Shown: positions 15,318 to 27,912 of the stretch, one piece after another
Position numbering within the stretch: the first letter of the stretch is position 1
How the letters are laid out: each line of letters starts with the position of its first letter
Source: Holothuria scabra
Taxonomy: Eukaryota > Echinodermata > Holothuroidea > Aspidochirotida > Holothuriidae
DNA: 64,000 nt
Assembly: GCA_037179385.1 (NCBI GenBank)
Contig: CM074179.1
Location: 9,796,001 to 9,860,000 of the forward strand
Direction: 5' to 3'
Notes under the pieces: model-generated
What the model was told of the DNA's origin: nothing
The model's database searches: none
What the model saw: the letters and a program-made list of their open reading frames with translations, nothing else
Position numbers and translations under genes: made by a program

Positions 15318-18300
15318 AGGGGCGAAAACGGTCTCCAGGGGCGCTTAGAAGGGGCTAATACCCTGAGCCTCAGCACAATTCCGCACCTGGTAGAAGACTA
15401 CATTGCTACTTCTCCTCGACAAGTTTTCCTATTAAAACATGTTTAAATTTTCTATTCATTGGCCTCCGAAGAAGAAAATTTGGGAGGGGGGCAAAGTCTC
15501 CGGGCCACCATGAGTTTGCGCAGAGCGCAAGAAAATTTTGGCTCGAAATGCCTCTCAGATGGCTGGAAATGGCTTTTCTAAAGCCTATTCCCCGCATATA
15601 GAAAGGGAAAAAACTGAGTGAACTGTTAGAAACTGTTGATGTTATGTTTTCTTCGTCTTTCTCCTTTGTTTTCTTCCTTTTTGCAGGTTTTTTTTATTTT
15701 CCAGGGGAGGGCAAGTTACCCCTTGCCCCTACCTGTGGACGCCCATGTTTTTATCCCTCTATTTCACATTCTAGTAAATGGCAAGCAATCTTACAGGGGG
15801 AAAAGTCCGGGAAATTAATCATTGATAGGTGTGCATTTTTGGCATCTGGAAATAAGATAAGTACACGAAGGAACATTAATTGACGTAATTTACATCATGT
15901 GACCACTGTGAAATAGCCATTAATAAAGTACAAGGTAGCTAAGACAACTGAAAATTTCTGCTTGGCTCCCTTGATACCGAATTGATAATAATAAATAAAG
16001 GTAGCCAAAACCTTGGCTTATTAGATGCAATTTTCTCAGCTTTTGAAACCACGAAATTACAGAAATAAGCATTTTCATGAGATTATTATGCAGTGTCAGA
16101 AATGGCAAGTTATCATGAGAATGGTCACTTGAAGAAAAGCAAAATAGAAACTGCTGATTAAAATTCTTAAACCATTACCAATGTGATAACAGTTTTATTT
16201 TATTTTAACCTAATGTTCTCTTCAAATGATTTTGAAAAATGGTATGGAAGCTATTTTGGTATCTGTATAAACTCTTTTTATTGTCTATGTTGACAACTAT
16301 CCCCGACAATAAGAGGGCTCTTTGCACTACAATTATTGTTGCGCCCTTTGCAACATTTTTTATTGGCCGGGAGGGTGAATCATGTCAGTCTGTGACATGT
16401 ATTTTGTAAGCTTATAATCACGCTTGGTGTGGAAGCAGTTAACTTAGCACAGATACAACATTCATTAGTGCGTATAAAGCATGAAGATACGTTTCGGCAA
16501 AACCTTTCCCTATGTTGCAGAAGATGACCCTTTTCATCAGAATAAAAAGCAGATACTGGTTACTGGTAGCTGTTTGAGCATTTTGTTATGTGGGCCTTGA
16601 AACAACACTATTAAATTATGACTTTTGCCAATAATGGTGCAAGAGTAAAGTATGTTTAAAACTTGAAACGGACCCCGACAGACGATTTTGGTCTGTCGGG
16701 GAGGGGGGGGGGGGCGCCCCCGACCATATGGCATCCCCATCACTGAAGAAAAGAAAGGTTTCCGACATGAGACGCGTCGAAAACGTTATAGGTTATATAT
16801 GGTAGGCTGGAGATATCACGATCCTCGCAAACAGTGGTTATCACATGGTGTCCATACTGACTAGAAACATAAAACGGTGACCTTTCCCAATGTCACAGTT
16901 CCTCGTTACCCGTCTGTCGTTGGTAAAACTACCCGGGTATACGGGTGGGGGGGGGGGGTAAGAATGCCTTTAACAACCCGAAGCTCGGTGGCGTAGTCAC
17001 GGGGGGGGGGGTCACAACCCCCATGACCCAACCTTGCAATGCGAAAAAACACCTAAAATGACGTTTTTTTTCTCCCTATACTTAGACTTTCCCTTCCTTT
17101 CTCCTGCGCCTGCCGAAGCTGCAGTTAAAGAGACGGTTCTCCAAATCAGAGTCTGACCCGGAAAGAAATTTGACGAGCGAAGCGCGTCGAAAGTACGGGG
17201 TTTGCTGGAGAAATGCTTCGCTTATGTGGATGAAATAGAAAAACGCTCCAGTTCTCATACCAGACTTTAACAATCTTCCCTACTAGTTTATCCGTAGCCC
17301 TCTAAAAGCTGTCTTGATCTCCTTCGTGTTAAGATGCAAATCATCACCTTGTTCGCCAACTACCCTAACGAGATATACATGGCCATATATGCAATCAACT
17401 AAACCTCTCTGCATGCGAAAAAGTCAGATATCCTGCACCATTCGATTTGATAATAAGACTTATTAAGCAAGTACCAGATTACGAAGTTTGCTGTCTCCAA
17501 AAATATACTTGAAGTTGAGGTAAAAAAGCCCGCATGCCGTGACGTTGCTTCTTGAGAAAGCACCATAGACACCTCAGTAGATCAAAGGCGGTGTTGGGTG
17601 TAACTGGTATGACGGATAAAGATATTTTCTAACGTTTCATGTCAACAGAAATGGTCGACAAGGGGTTTAATTTGCTTCTCAGTGGTAAAAAGAGTAACGT
17701 TCAAGGAACGATCTCGTGCAGGCAAGGGCAACTCGCCCATGTAAGACAAAACGGCCTCACAGTTTTCAGTGCCTTTGTAAAGTCGGACAACTCGGCATCT
17801 ACATCAGACAACTAGGCGTCTTAATGAAGCTGGTCACTCAGACCGCTCGGCACCTAATGAAACTCCGATCAGAGGAGACTACTCGTCCCCACGTGAATTA
17901 GTGGCAAATGTTTGTATATAGGCCTATCCCAACACTCCTAATATTTTTCTTGTGTTTGATTTTACATAGTTTCAGTGGAGATTGAAAATGAACATTGAAA
18001 AGGAAGGCATATTCTTCTACTAAACTGAATACCTGGGTGGGGAGGGGTTTTATCATTTTTTCCCTTTTTCATTCTGAATTAAATAGTATGCCTAGTATAG
18101 ACTGAGCAGCATAAGTGGCATGAATGGGCATGACGTGACTATTTTATTTTATTTTAGGAGCTGGTCACTGGTCAGCTCAGTAATCATATGTTGTAAGTGG
18201 TTGACTGAAAAGATGAACCAGAATATTTTTGCCGATCAGTCAGCTTGATATACAGAGGGTAAAAAAAAGTTACTTAACGTTACTCCCTCATTCTGCGGCC

Positions 18301-20532
18301 GACTAAAAGTTCGCCTGAAAGTGACTCACTCAGCCTTGTGAATAAGGGGTCTAATAAAATAACTAGATGCCAAACTGAAAAGAGATGGCTCAGAAATACA
18401 TTCTATATTTACTGCATTGTTTTTTATCCTTTCTCTTCCCTTTTCACACACAGATGTTTTTTAAGGAATAATGATGTAGTAGGGCTACAGCTAGGTGCAA
18501 TTTCTTTCTGATCATTTTAAAAGGAGTGCAAAATTTGGGAAAAGGAAGACTGCCACTGTAGCCACATGGCAACTTCGAATTTCTTTGAAATGTCACTCCA
18601 CAACTTCCCACTCTACATTCCAAGGTGTAGGCTGCAATGTATCATGATATGCAAATTATACAAAGCATACTATGTGCCTCTTGTATACTAGTACTACTGT
18701 AAGTTCTCAGCTTGTCATAATGGCAACAGTCGACACTTGTAGAAACTAGAAGCACTAGTTTACTGGTATGCATGAAGAGTTAAAAGCAAAAACACATAAC
18801 ATGAATACATACATTACTCCGATCTACTTCTTCTTCAGACAATGTTGAATGGATTCCTGTTCTACCAACCACTGTAGTCCAATCACAGTCACATGTTACA
18901 GTACTTCTCCAATTTTTCTGGGCACTTGAAAGGCTTTAAAAATGTTGTCAAGTATAATAAATAATGCTGCCTTTCACCGGGAGCAATTCTGACATTATTG
19001 CTTCCCATAAGTTTGCTTTGGCTTGTTGAATGTACATATCTCGCTCAGCTGTCCAAACTCCAGAATGCAAGGTGTGTAACTGCATGGTGATACAGAATTA
19101 ACATTTTTTTTTTCAGAAAATTCAAGGTGTATGATGATAATTGAAAGTCAGCTGACACTTTGTAGTTAAATGAAAGACCTAATCCTCTCACCAAAGCAGT
19201 TGTAATTCTCTTAACCTTCTCCATTAAGCCCCTTCCTCCACTGTATAAAATTCATCCTCATCCAGACACAATCTCATTCTATTGCTTCAGGGTGATCATA
19301 CTAGACCCCAGTGTGTAATCAAACATTCTCATTGCAGTGTTTATATGAGTTCTGTACTCTGCCCTTTTTGAACTTGATTTCAGTCAACTGGGAATTTCTG
19401 TGGATGTGGACTGACTACAAAATTTATAGTTTGGGGTGAGAACAACAGGCTTTTATGTCTTTGTTCACTTCATTATCTGCTCATTAGAAATAACGTTGGC
19501 ATGAAATTTGGAAAAACCCCTTTGTTAGAGACCAAAATGAACTTGCCCTACCTTGGTGAATTCTTGCGGTTTATATGGTCGGAGCGTATATGTTACTGCG
19601 CTTGATAGAGTTGACCTAAAATTTCTTATTTTTGCATTTTAAATCATAAAAACGAAAAACTTGAAACAACTTGAAACTTATTTAAACCTTGAAACGAAAA
19701 AAAATTGGTCAACATTTAGTGCAAATAACGATCACATTTCAAAGCAAAATCTGGCCTGCCAGATTTTGCAAGCCAACAGATCTCGATGAGATTTATTCTT
19801 TTTATTTTAATTCCTCATTTTGTCGTTTTTGTAAATATAAAGACAGAAGACAGATCAAAATGGCCCTACAAATTCCAGAGATTTCATATTTGCATAGTAA
19901 ATGACTAAAAAGTAATGTTTTCAGACCGATTGTGATGATTCAGTGGACTTCCAGTCTGCTACTACTAGAATTTACGACTTTACACCAGTCAAGGTCATTT
20001 AGTTTCTTGCGGTCGGATGACGTCAAAGAATCGCCCAGTTTGAAGCTCTATCGCCCAGTTTGTGTGCCGATTTTTCATGGCACAAAATTTCTCATGCTTG
20101 TGTGCCACATGCCTTCAGACATGACCACATCCAGTGTAAAGTACAGCAAACAGATGGCCAGCAGCACTATGAATCTGACATTCCTTGGGTTTCTGGCTGC
20201 AAGTGCAAGAAAAAAATGCAACCATCAGTTTCCGGGGTGAAGATTGTTATCAGTAACCATGACGTACGTATGCCAAATGCAACCCGTCAGTTGCATAGTA
20301 CGTACTACATAGGCTAGACGTACTTCTACTATATAGTAGCCTACAACCCAACACTGGCATCAGGTTTTCAATATGTTTTTTTTTCTCTTCTTTTAAGTGT
20401 TGGTAAAAGGTAAGTTGAGCTGCCTCAAGTAAGTGAACACTACATATTTCACCATCTTGCCAAATAATGTACCTTTCCAGTGCAACAGACCAAGCTTGGA
20501 GCTTGATTAGCCCCCAGTAGGCATACAGCCTA
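15318..20532. other. Non-coding stretch, no gene recognised
   Basis: No reading frame has recognisable protein features. Present are an 11-bp perfect hairpin with a 7-nt loop at 16673-16701 (CCCCGACAGAC/GTCTGTCGGGG) followed by a G run, and G-rich tracts at 16946 and 17001 beside GGCGTAG-type sequences that resemble transposon ends. Confidence 0.5.
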
Positions 20533-21232
20533 TGCTAGGGGCGTAGCCAGGATTTTAAAAGTTGTTGGCACGAAGCATGGGCGCCGCCAGGATGTTGGTA
20601 TTGGAGGGGGGGCAGATGACACGGGAGACCATCTAAGCGGAGCGCCACCATTGGTACGCTCCGTAGGGCGAAAATTTTTTGTTTCACAGACCCGCCAAAT
20701 CGCAGGAAATGGCCTCTACGACTCTATTTGAACCTAATGGAAACCCTCTCAAAAGTGCTGTTTTTTTTCTTCATAGTTCTCACTTCGAAGAGAAAACTGA
20801 ATAAAGAACAGTGAGAAGGCCATTGCGAAGAATATTTGATATGTCTCTCGCCTTGGTGTCTTAAGCTTACACTGTTATCTCGTGGTTCAAAACCCAGATG
20901 ATGACGGAAAACCATCTAAGCGGAGCGCCAACACGGGGTGGCGCGGAGCACACCGAGAAAATTTTGGTTCCACAGACCCTCCCAGATTGCAGGAGATGGC
21001 CTCTATGACTCTATTTGTAACAACCAAAACAACCAAAAACAACCAAAGTTGACTTGGCGACCCTAGTGGAAGCGTTGTAGAGTCATGATTGTTTCAAATC
21101 AACAAGATTTTAGACGACGATTACGGCAATTTTGAAGTTTCCCTTCATTTTTATATGTGTTTTTTAAAAGACGACTTAGCCAAAAAATTGTCGGCCCGGG
21201 CCGACAGTGCTACATACTGTCTACGCCCCTGT
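20533..21232. mobile_element. Candidate non-autonomous element with AGGGGCGTAG ends
   Basis: The left end AGGGGCGTAGCCAG and the reverse complement of the right end, AGGGGCGTAGACAG, match at 13 of 14 bases. The interior carries a ~108-bp direct duplication (about 20622-20729 and 20906-21016) with ACCATCTAAGCGGAGCGCCA and a shared AGGAGATGGCCTCTATGACTC-type tail. The same AAGCGGAGCGCCACC motif recurs on the minus strand near 63885-63935. I found no clear 8-bp target duplication, so the boundaries are tentative. Confidence 0.4.
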
Positions 21233-21258
21233 ATACATGTATATATAAATTTGTGGCA

Positions 21259-21380
21259 TATAACATAACATAACATAACAGGTTGAAGGGCAAAGGAGGG
21301 CCAAGGCCCCATAAGATGCCCTGAAGTCCAAGCCCTAATCAAAAGTCAAACCACCAAAGCTTGGCAACAGCCCCAAACAA
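21259..21380 (-). repeat. 3' UTR and TGTTA-repeat tail of CR1-type LINE
   Basis: On the minus strand the LINE ends after its ORF2 stop with a short UTR (GGGGCCTTGGCCCTCCTTTGCCC...) and then about four TGTTA repeats (plus strand 21259-21280, TAACA units). CR1/L2-group LINEs end in short tandem repeats rather than poly-A. A matching fragment of this 3' end occurs alone at 27855-27912. Confidence 0.75.
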
Positions 21381-24299
21381 TCAGATTCTACCACAGCCAT
21401 GGAAAAACCTGTCAATGTTAACCTTAAAGCAGTGAACTGAGGGGGAGTTAACTACACAGTCTGGTAGACAATTCCACTCGTTGACAACTCTATGGGAGAA
21501 ACTAAACTTCCTAATGTCAAGCCTTGCAAAAGGCTTTTCAAGCTTTTTACAATGCCCACGCACCCGAGAATTACCTTGAACCCTTAAATAACTACAAGTC
21601 AGAAGGGGATTCCTTTCACAAAGGAACTTGAAAACCTGGAGCATGTCTCCCCTAATCCTTCTCAGCTCCAAGGTGGTAAGCCCAAGATGTTTAAGCCTAG
21701 CATGATAAGGCAAATTTCTCAACTCAGGAATGAGGCGAGTGGCTCTCCTCTGAACCTGCTCTGAAAGAAACTTGTCCTTTTCATAGAAGGGACTCCAAGC
21801 CTGAGCTGCATAGTCAAGATGGGGTCTTACCAACTGCTTATACAAATTAAGCACAATATCCTCACTAAAATTGATGAAATTCCCCTTGATCAATCCCAGC
21901 ACTCTATTAGCCTTTACAGCAGTGGCTGCACACTGCCTTGATGACCTTAAATCCCCAGTAATTACAACACCCAGATCTCTCTCAGAGGTGACATTACTTA
22001 AAACACAACCATTCATGTTATAATCATAGCTAAAACTTTTGGGACCAAAATGAAGGACCTTACACTTATCTGCATTAAAAGACATTTGCCAGGTCTGAGA
22101 CCAAGAAAATAACCTATCCAGATTTTTTCTGCAGCAGTAAGGCATCATCCAAAATGCTAATCTTCCTATAAAGCTTAGTATCATCTGCAAACTTACTTAT
22201 ACGAGATGTAAGAGAACTATCAATATCATTGATGAAAATTAAGAAAAGAAGTGGGCCAAGGACAGAACCCTGCGGTACTCCACTTGTGACTTCTTTCCAA
22301 GAGGAGAAGTTACCATTGACAGCAACTCTCTGAGATCTACCATGAAGCCACGAATTTATCCAGTCAGCAAAATTGCCCTGAACCCCTAACCTATGCAGTT
22401 TAACCATTAGCCTACCTAATGGAACTTTATCAAAAGCCTTTGAAAAGTCAAGGTAAATGACATCAACGCCATACCCAGAATCAAGAGATGAAGAGACATC
22501 TTCAAGAAAGCTCAGTAAGTTAGTAACACAAGATCTGCTTGGCAGGAAACCATGCTGTGACAGATTAAGTAACTCATTATCTAAAAGATACTTAAGTAAA
22601 CTATCCTTAATCAAAGATTCCATAACTTTGCACACAACACTGGTTAAACTGAGAGGCCTGTAATTGCAAGGATTACTTCGATCCCCCTTCTTAAAAATTG
22701 GAGTAACATTTGCTACCCGCCAGTCAGTAGGAACAAAACTCGAATCCAGACACTTCTGAAAAATGATGGAAAGAGGAACTGACAAAATCTCGGAGCATTC
22801 ACGTAAAATGGCTGGGTGGACCCCATCTGGCCCAGGGGCCTTACTAGCTTTCAAACTCTTTAACTTTTTACAAACTTGTTCCTCTGAGAAAATGACATAA
22901 CTGATTGAAGAAGAGACATCAGAACCATTACATGTCCCCAACAAAGATGATTCCTCTGTAAAAACAGATACAAAATAGTCATTTAACAAATTAGCCATAT
23001 CCTGATGGTTACTAACCAAAGTATTATCATCACCTTTGAGAGGCCCCACACCCTCCTTAAGCTTCTGCTTAGACCTCACATAGGCATGAAAGGTTTTGGG
23101 GTTTATCTTAACCTCCTTAGCCAACTGCTTTTCAAACCTAGTTTTAGTTCCAATTACCAAATTTTTAACTAAGAATTCCTGCTTCTTGTAAGCTGCTAAG
23201 TTTTCTGGACTTTTACTGGCCCTATAGCGACGCCAACACTTACGTTTCTTCCTAGTTGCTCTAAGAACTTCTCTAGAAATCCAAATTGGCCTATTTTTAA
23301 CCACAGCTTTCTTAAGTGGGATACACAACTTTGTTGTGTCAGAAACAACATCCCGGAAAACACTCCATGCCTCAGCAGGACCCAAGTTAGACAAACGGGC
23401 CGCCCAATCTATGGTTAAAAGCTCCTTAGCACGAGTAAAGTTAGCCTTGCTGAAATCTAGAATTCTTTTGTCACTACTAGCATGATTGCTGAAACAATGT
23501 AACTCAAAACAAATAAGGTCATGGTCACTGGACCCTATCTTACCACCATTAGCTACATTTCTAACCATGTTCTCATCTGTACTTAACACCAAATCAAGGC
23601 AATTATCCTCACGAGTGGGAAACAGAACATGCTGGGTAAAGAAACCATCAGTCACAACCTCAAGAAAATCCCTCCCATGTAACCCACTAGTGCAGGAATG
23701 CCAATCAATATCTGGAAAGTTAAAATCCCCAAACACAACAGTCTTTTTGGAAGAAATTTTCCTAAAAATTTGAACAAACTCTGATTATTCTTAACGCAAG
23801 AATTTGGTGAACGGTAAACAATACCGACAAGCAAGGGGGTGCCATAATCTTTGCTACAGCTCAGTTCACACCACAAGCAGTTAGAGAACCCACAGGAAAA
23901 CTTGGTTGTGACTTCAACACAATTTAAACTATCCTTGAAAAACAATAAAACCCCTCCACCCTTACCGCCGACAGTATCAATCCTATCTTGCCTGAAAATT
24001 TTGTACCCGGGAACCTGAATTTCAGAGTTGCTTACCTCACTATGGAGCCATGATTCGGTAACTCCAACAATGTCTGGATTGTCAATGGAAATCTGTGCAA
24101 GAAATTCATCGAACTTGTTAAGAATGCTCCGTACATTAGCAAACACAACTTTGATCCCAGAAACTGCCCCGTCAGTTGAGATATGTTTAAAACCTCTGTG
24201 AGCTTGAATAGGACCCTCAACACAACCAACATCAGAGATACTCCTAGCACCATAATCCCTTCCCCCTGAAACTAGTTTGACAACTGGGATTCCACAGCC
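21381..24299 (-). pseudogene. CR1-type LINE ORF2: AP endonuclease + reverse transcriptase
   Basis: Read right to left it encodes an apurinic/apyrimidinic-type endonuclease (FANVRSILNKFDE, VGVTESWL, VYRSPNS, FGDFNFPDIDWH, SSDHDLI) followed by a reverse transcriptase (RPLSLTSV, VIYLDFSKAFDKVP, SGVPQGSVLGPLLFLIFIND and the catalytic FADD box). A C-terminal domain ends at 21381 with DIRKFSFSHRVVNEWNCLP. It would nick target DNA and prime reverse transcription of its own RNA. Two single-base frameshifts break it, one near 23758 and one in a T6 run at 22123-22128 just after the FADD box. Both lie in homopolymers, and I saw no nonsense codons in the recognised domains. The frame opens at 24299 and overlaps the end of ORF1 by about 28 bp; no in-frame ATG is obvious at its start. 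Confidence 0.93.
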
Positions 24300-25010
24300 C
24301 TAGTAACCATCCTTCCCAATTCATTGGCCCCAACGCCTGACAAATGCAGCCCGTCTCTAGCAAATAGATCCCGTCTATTATGAAATTTGGCCCATGTATC
24401 AACAAATTTGAACCCCCCCACCGAGAACACTCGTTTTGCAACCACGTCACTTGTTCAAACTCGCAATTTTACCCGAAGAAACCTTTCTGTCAAACCTAGG
24501 GAGAATACCACAAATAACCCCCTTACTGCGTGTGGACTTAAGTTTACTGATCAGTTCCTTAAATTTTGACCTGAGTAAAAATTGACTATCCCTGCAGAGA
24601 TTGTTGGTACCAACCTGAACTGCAACGACTTCCTCGTTCCCCACAATTTGATTGACCCTAGCTGAAATATCCTCAATTTGAGCACCTGGTAAGCAAACTC
24701 TAACCCTTTTACCTTTGTCTTTATGACCTTAGTCGGCTAGAAATTTGGCTCCAAAAATGTCACAAACATATTTGGGGACTCTAGACACCCTAGGCCCTCT
24801 TAACACTTTAAAAAAAGTGGCAAAGTATGGTTAAAATTACTAATAGCGGCAACCCTCACCCTAGCGGATCTAAATTGCCGGCCAGCTCTTTTTAACTAAG
24901 GCCGGGTTACTTTTTAAGAGCCTGCTTTAACTCGCCCTGTACTAGTAGGCCATTTTTGCCCCCTCTGACCTACATTCTTAGCCTGCCCCACTCGTGTTAA
25001 AAGACTTCGT
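24272..25010 (-). pseudogene. CR1-type LINE ORF1: esterase-like (SGNH) protein, decayed
   Basis: Several minus-strand fragments join into an SGNH/GDSL-type esterase: CLPGAQIEDISARVNQI, VVAVQVGTNNL, GVICGILPRFDRKV, and the C-terminal ARDGLHLSGVGANELG block, whose Asp and His fit the D-x2-H catalytic pair. The frame ends in SQLSN and a TAG at 24272-24274. Upstream (24790-25010) is a basic linker in the same style with at least two stops. CR1-group ORF1 proteins with esterase and PHD-type domains are known; the zinc-finger part is not recognisable in this copy but is seen in the second copy near 34.4-34.75 kb. Frameshifts and stops make it non-functional as written. Confidence 0.8.
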
Positions 25011-25809
25011 GTTTATAAAGCAGCTTATTGCATCGCGAAAAGGCTCCATGCACAAAGTTTACAGAAGGAGAGTGGATTATTTATATTCAGAAACTATCCA
25101 GGTACTAAGGCCAGTAACGTTAGGCGTAATATACTGCAGACTATGGTATACTTAACTGTTATCGGAATGTGTCCGCACTAAGTGAAGAAAAATGCGTCTT
25201 TTTCAACTTCAACAAGAATAAAATGCAAAATCATCACAAAAACTTACAGTTTATGAGAGATACTACATCCTCCTCTTTTTCTGACAGAAGTAGATGATAA
25301 GGTGATTTTAGAAATCAATTTTTGGACGTTCATGGGCGTGTGCCAAAGTGCATGAATCTCTATGAAAGCGATCGGTCTGTTGCCCAGAAAGAATATGGAT
25401 TCTGAGTGCCCATACGATCAGAGCAGCTGTTTTGGGGAGTCCTCCCTCCAGTCCTATATCAGGTATATCTTGCTCTATGGTGCATACGCGATTCTTGGAA
25501 TTTGCGTAACTGGTCTATACACTCTATGTATAATCCAATGCATGCAAAGCCACATTGACAGACACGCGAGTAACGAAGCTCTAGACAGGCAGCCAATATC
25601 ACTTTTATCAACATTTTGTGAGGTAGGAACTTGAATAATACATATTCTAAATACTTTAAGAGTATAACAGAAGGAATTTCTATAGTCAGAGGTGAGTTTT
25701 GAAGCGGAATTCTATCAATTTTTTTTTTTAACGTTCCGCCTACAAACTGCACAGTACAGTATGGTGCGTTTCCATAAATTTGGGTGCAATATAGCCTAGG
25801 CCTAACGTT

Positions 25810-25943
25810 ACACTCCCCGACAAAAGTAAATGGAATCAACTTCCCCGCCCCCCCCCCCCCCCCCCCCTTTCAGTGTTGGCTACAACCTTTTAACTATCAG
25901 CTAGGACACAACATTGAAAGGAGAGACGGGGTTATAAGGGAAG
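25810..25943. repeat. Dispersed repeat, copy 1 (ACACTCCCCGACAAAAGTAAA family)
   Basis: Shared with 35057-35174 in the same orientation: ACACTCCCC-ACAAAAGTAAA, then TTCCCCG, a C-rich run, TTTCA-TGTTGGCTACAACCTTT and CTAGGACACAACA. Each copy lies upstream (5') of a minus-strand CR1-type LINE copy, so it could be LINE 5' sequence or an independent repeat. Confidence 0.75.
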
Positions 25944-26229
25944 TTCCGGCCAGAACCAGTATTTTGGAAGCATTGTATAATGCCTGTAGGCTAATAATGT
26001 TATGTTACCAACTACTGTAGGGAAGGACAACCTTCATTACTAATGTCTACACCCTATGAAGCTGAGTTGTAGCAGGCTGAGACATTAGAATTTGAAAATC
26101 AAATTGTTTAGTGATTCCTTGCCATTGAAATTGTTTGTTTGTTTTTTTTCAAATGGCACAGTATTTCATTTTAAACATACACATGTAGTATTTATCAAAT
26201 GTATCCAACATTCTTACATTGAGATAATT

Positions 26230-26440
26230 ATCCTGTACATCAGAATGGGAGATGTGGACCCTCTAACACCTCAGATGACCTTTGACCACAAAAAATATTG
26301 AACCTGTTCGATACAGTGTATCACGTCCACATGCTATGAGTGAAATGAACACTACTTAAGACTCCCCACTAATTATGGTACTGAGATGGTGACCTCATAT
26401 TACCTATGACCTCCACCACAAAACGAAAACTACAAGCACA
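26230..26440 (-). repeat. Decayed copy of AGGTCA tandem family
   Basis: The reverse complement contains GGTGGAGGTCATAGGTAATATGAGGTCACC-like and GGTCAAAGGTCATCTGAGGT-like units about 150 bp apart, matching the unit structure of the array at 36.2-38.5 kb. Confidence 0.5.
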
Positions 26441-27854
26441 ATTTACCAATCTAGCCTAGGTCTGAGCTAGAGAACATGCTGGGTAGGCTACATACTTCCG
26501 AGACACTTCGCCATTATTCGAAGAAATGTTTCTCCCTTTGTAATTGGTGTAGCTCTAGGCTAGCCTATTCTGGGCAGATCATTATCAGTATGCCGAGGCT
26601 AGTCATTCATAGTACAGTAGCTGCATGTGAGTAACGTTTTAACGTTATTATTAATGAAGACGGCAGTGTAAATTGGTCCCAGCCCAGCCTAACTAGATCA
26701 ATTCATCACTACTTGTACTAGATAGGACTAACGTTATGTATTAAGAATGAGTGAGAAAGCCAAATTTTATGCTTCAGCTTCATAATTAGACCCAGACTGC
26801 TGCACAGGATGACAACAATGGCTGGGTTGTTCAAAGGAAAGGAAAGGATCATGCAGATGATAAAGCCTCAAAGGTAAGTTAACTCAATTAGCTTTAATAT
26901 TTAGGTATGCCTTGGGAAATACCTACTATTGTAACAGTATTGTAATATCAAATCAGGGGATCAGGATGTTCCCAGGGTTCAATATTCCCAAGGCTCGATG
27001 TTTCATGGTTTTGTTTGGTTTGCAGTAAATAAAAAGGTTTATTCATTCCTAGGGTTCCCAGTCGAACTTTCTCAACGTAAAACGTGGTCAGGGTTTATCT
27101 GTCAAACAAGTTTGTTAATTTGTTGCCCTATGGAATTGTGGGGCACAGCATGGTACTGTAAATACAATGCCAGCTCAGCTTGTAGTGTGCAGTGTTCACA
27201 TGTTTTCATCAGTACTGTACGTGCAGACAACACTAGCTAAGTTACTAACCAAGTCAAACAAAAAATACTACATAGGCGTCTCAGTTCTACTTAACGGCAG
27301 ATTAAAATACAAATGTTCTACTTAACGACAGATTAAAATACAAATTTTTACACCAAAATGACAATTTAGACACAAACCACTGCATAAAACCATACTTGGA
27401 ATCCCTCAGGACTTATGTTATGGATGGATTACGAAAGAATGATTTCACCAAATGTTTATGTAAACTCGCATTTTGGAATACATGTTGTCCATACTGAACA
27501 GTAGGGCCTTTCACAGAAAGATCTTTGGCGTACGGAAATGAACGCCAACAAATTTGGGGTGTGGCGTACCCGGCTGCTACAGGGAAAATTACAACAGTTG
27601 GCATACAATTGCAACAATTGGTGTGGTGTATAATTCCAAACACCTCCACCTCGGCATGATTCTTTGGCGTATGGCAAATGTACTTTCCGGTGTGGCATGT
27701 TGTTGGTGCAGGATTGGTTATTCTCAGGATCTGGACAATGTGCTCATGTGTATAGCCACCAAAATGAATTAACAAACTAGCTTATTGGGTGGGGGATTAG
27801 GGGGTACCGAGAAGGAGAGTAAAATAGCCCCAGTCGTCCTAAAAGATAACATTT

Positions 27855-27912
27855 ACATAACAAAACCGGTTAAAGGGCAATGAAAAGAGGGCCAAAGCCC
27901 CATTAGTAAGAT
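27855..27912 (-). repeat. LINE 3'-end fragment
   Basis: The plus-strand sequence ACATAACAAAACCGGTTAAAGGGCAA...GAGGGCCAAAGCCCCAT parallels the 3' terminus of the LINE at 21265-21312 (CATAACAGGTTGAAGGGCAAAGGAGGGCCAAGGCCCCAT). It is a very short 5'-truncated remnant. Confidence 0.6.

Noticed and set aside
25362..25634. 90-codon frame with one hydrophobic segment, possible membrane protein exon
   Set aside because: A single hydrophobic stretch and a plausible donor site are not enough; no family or neighbouring exon recognised.
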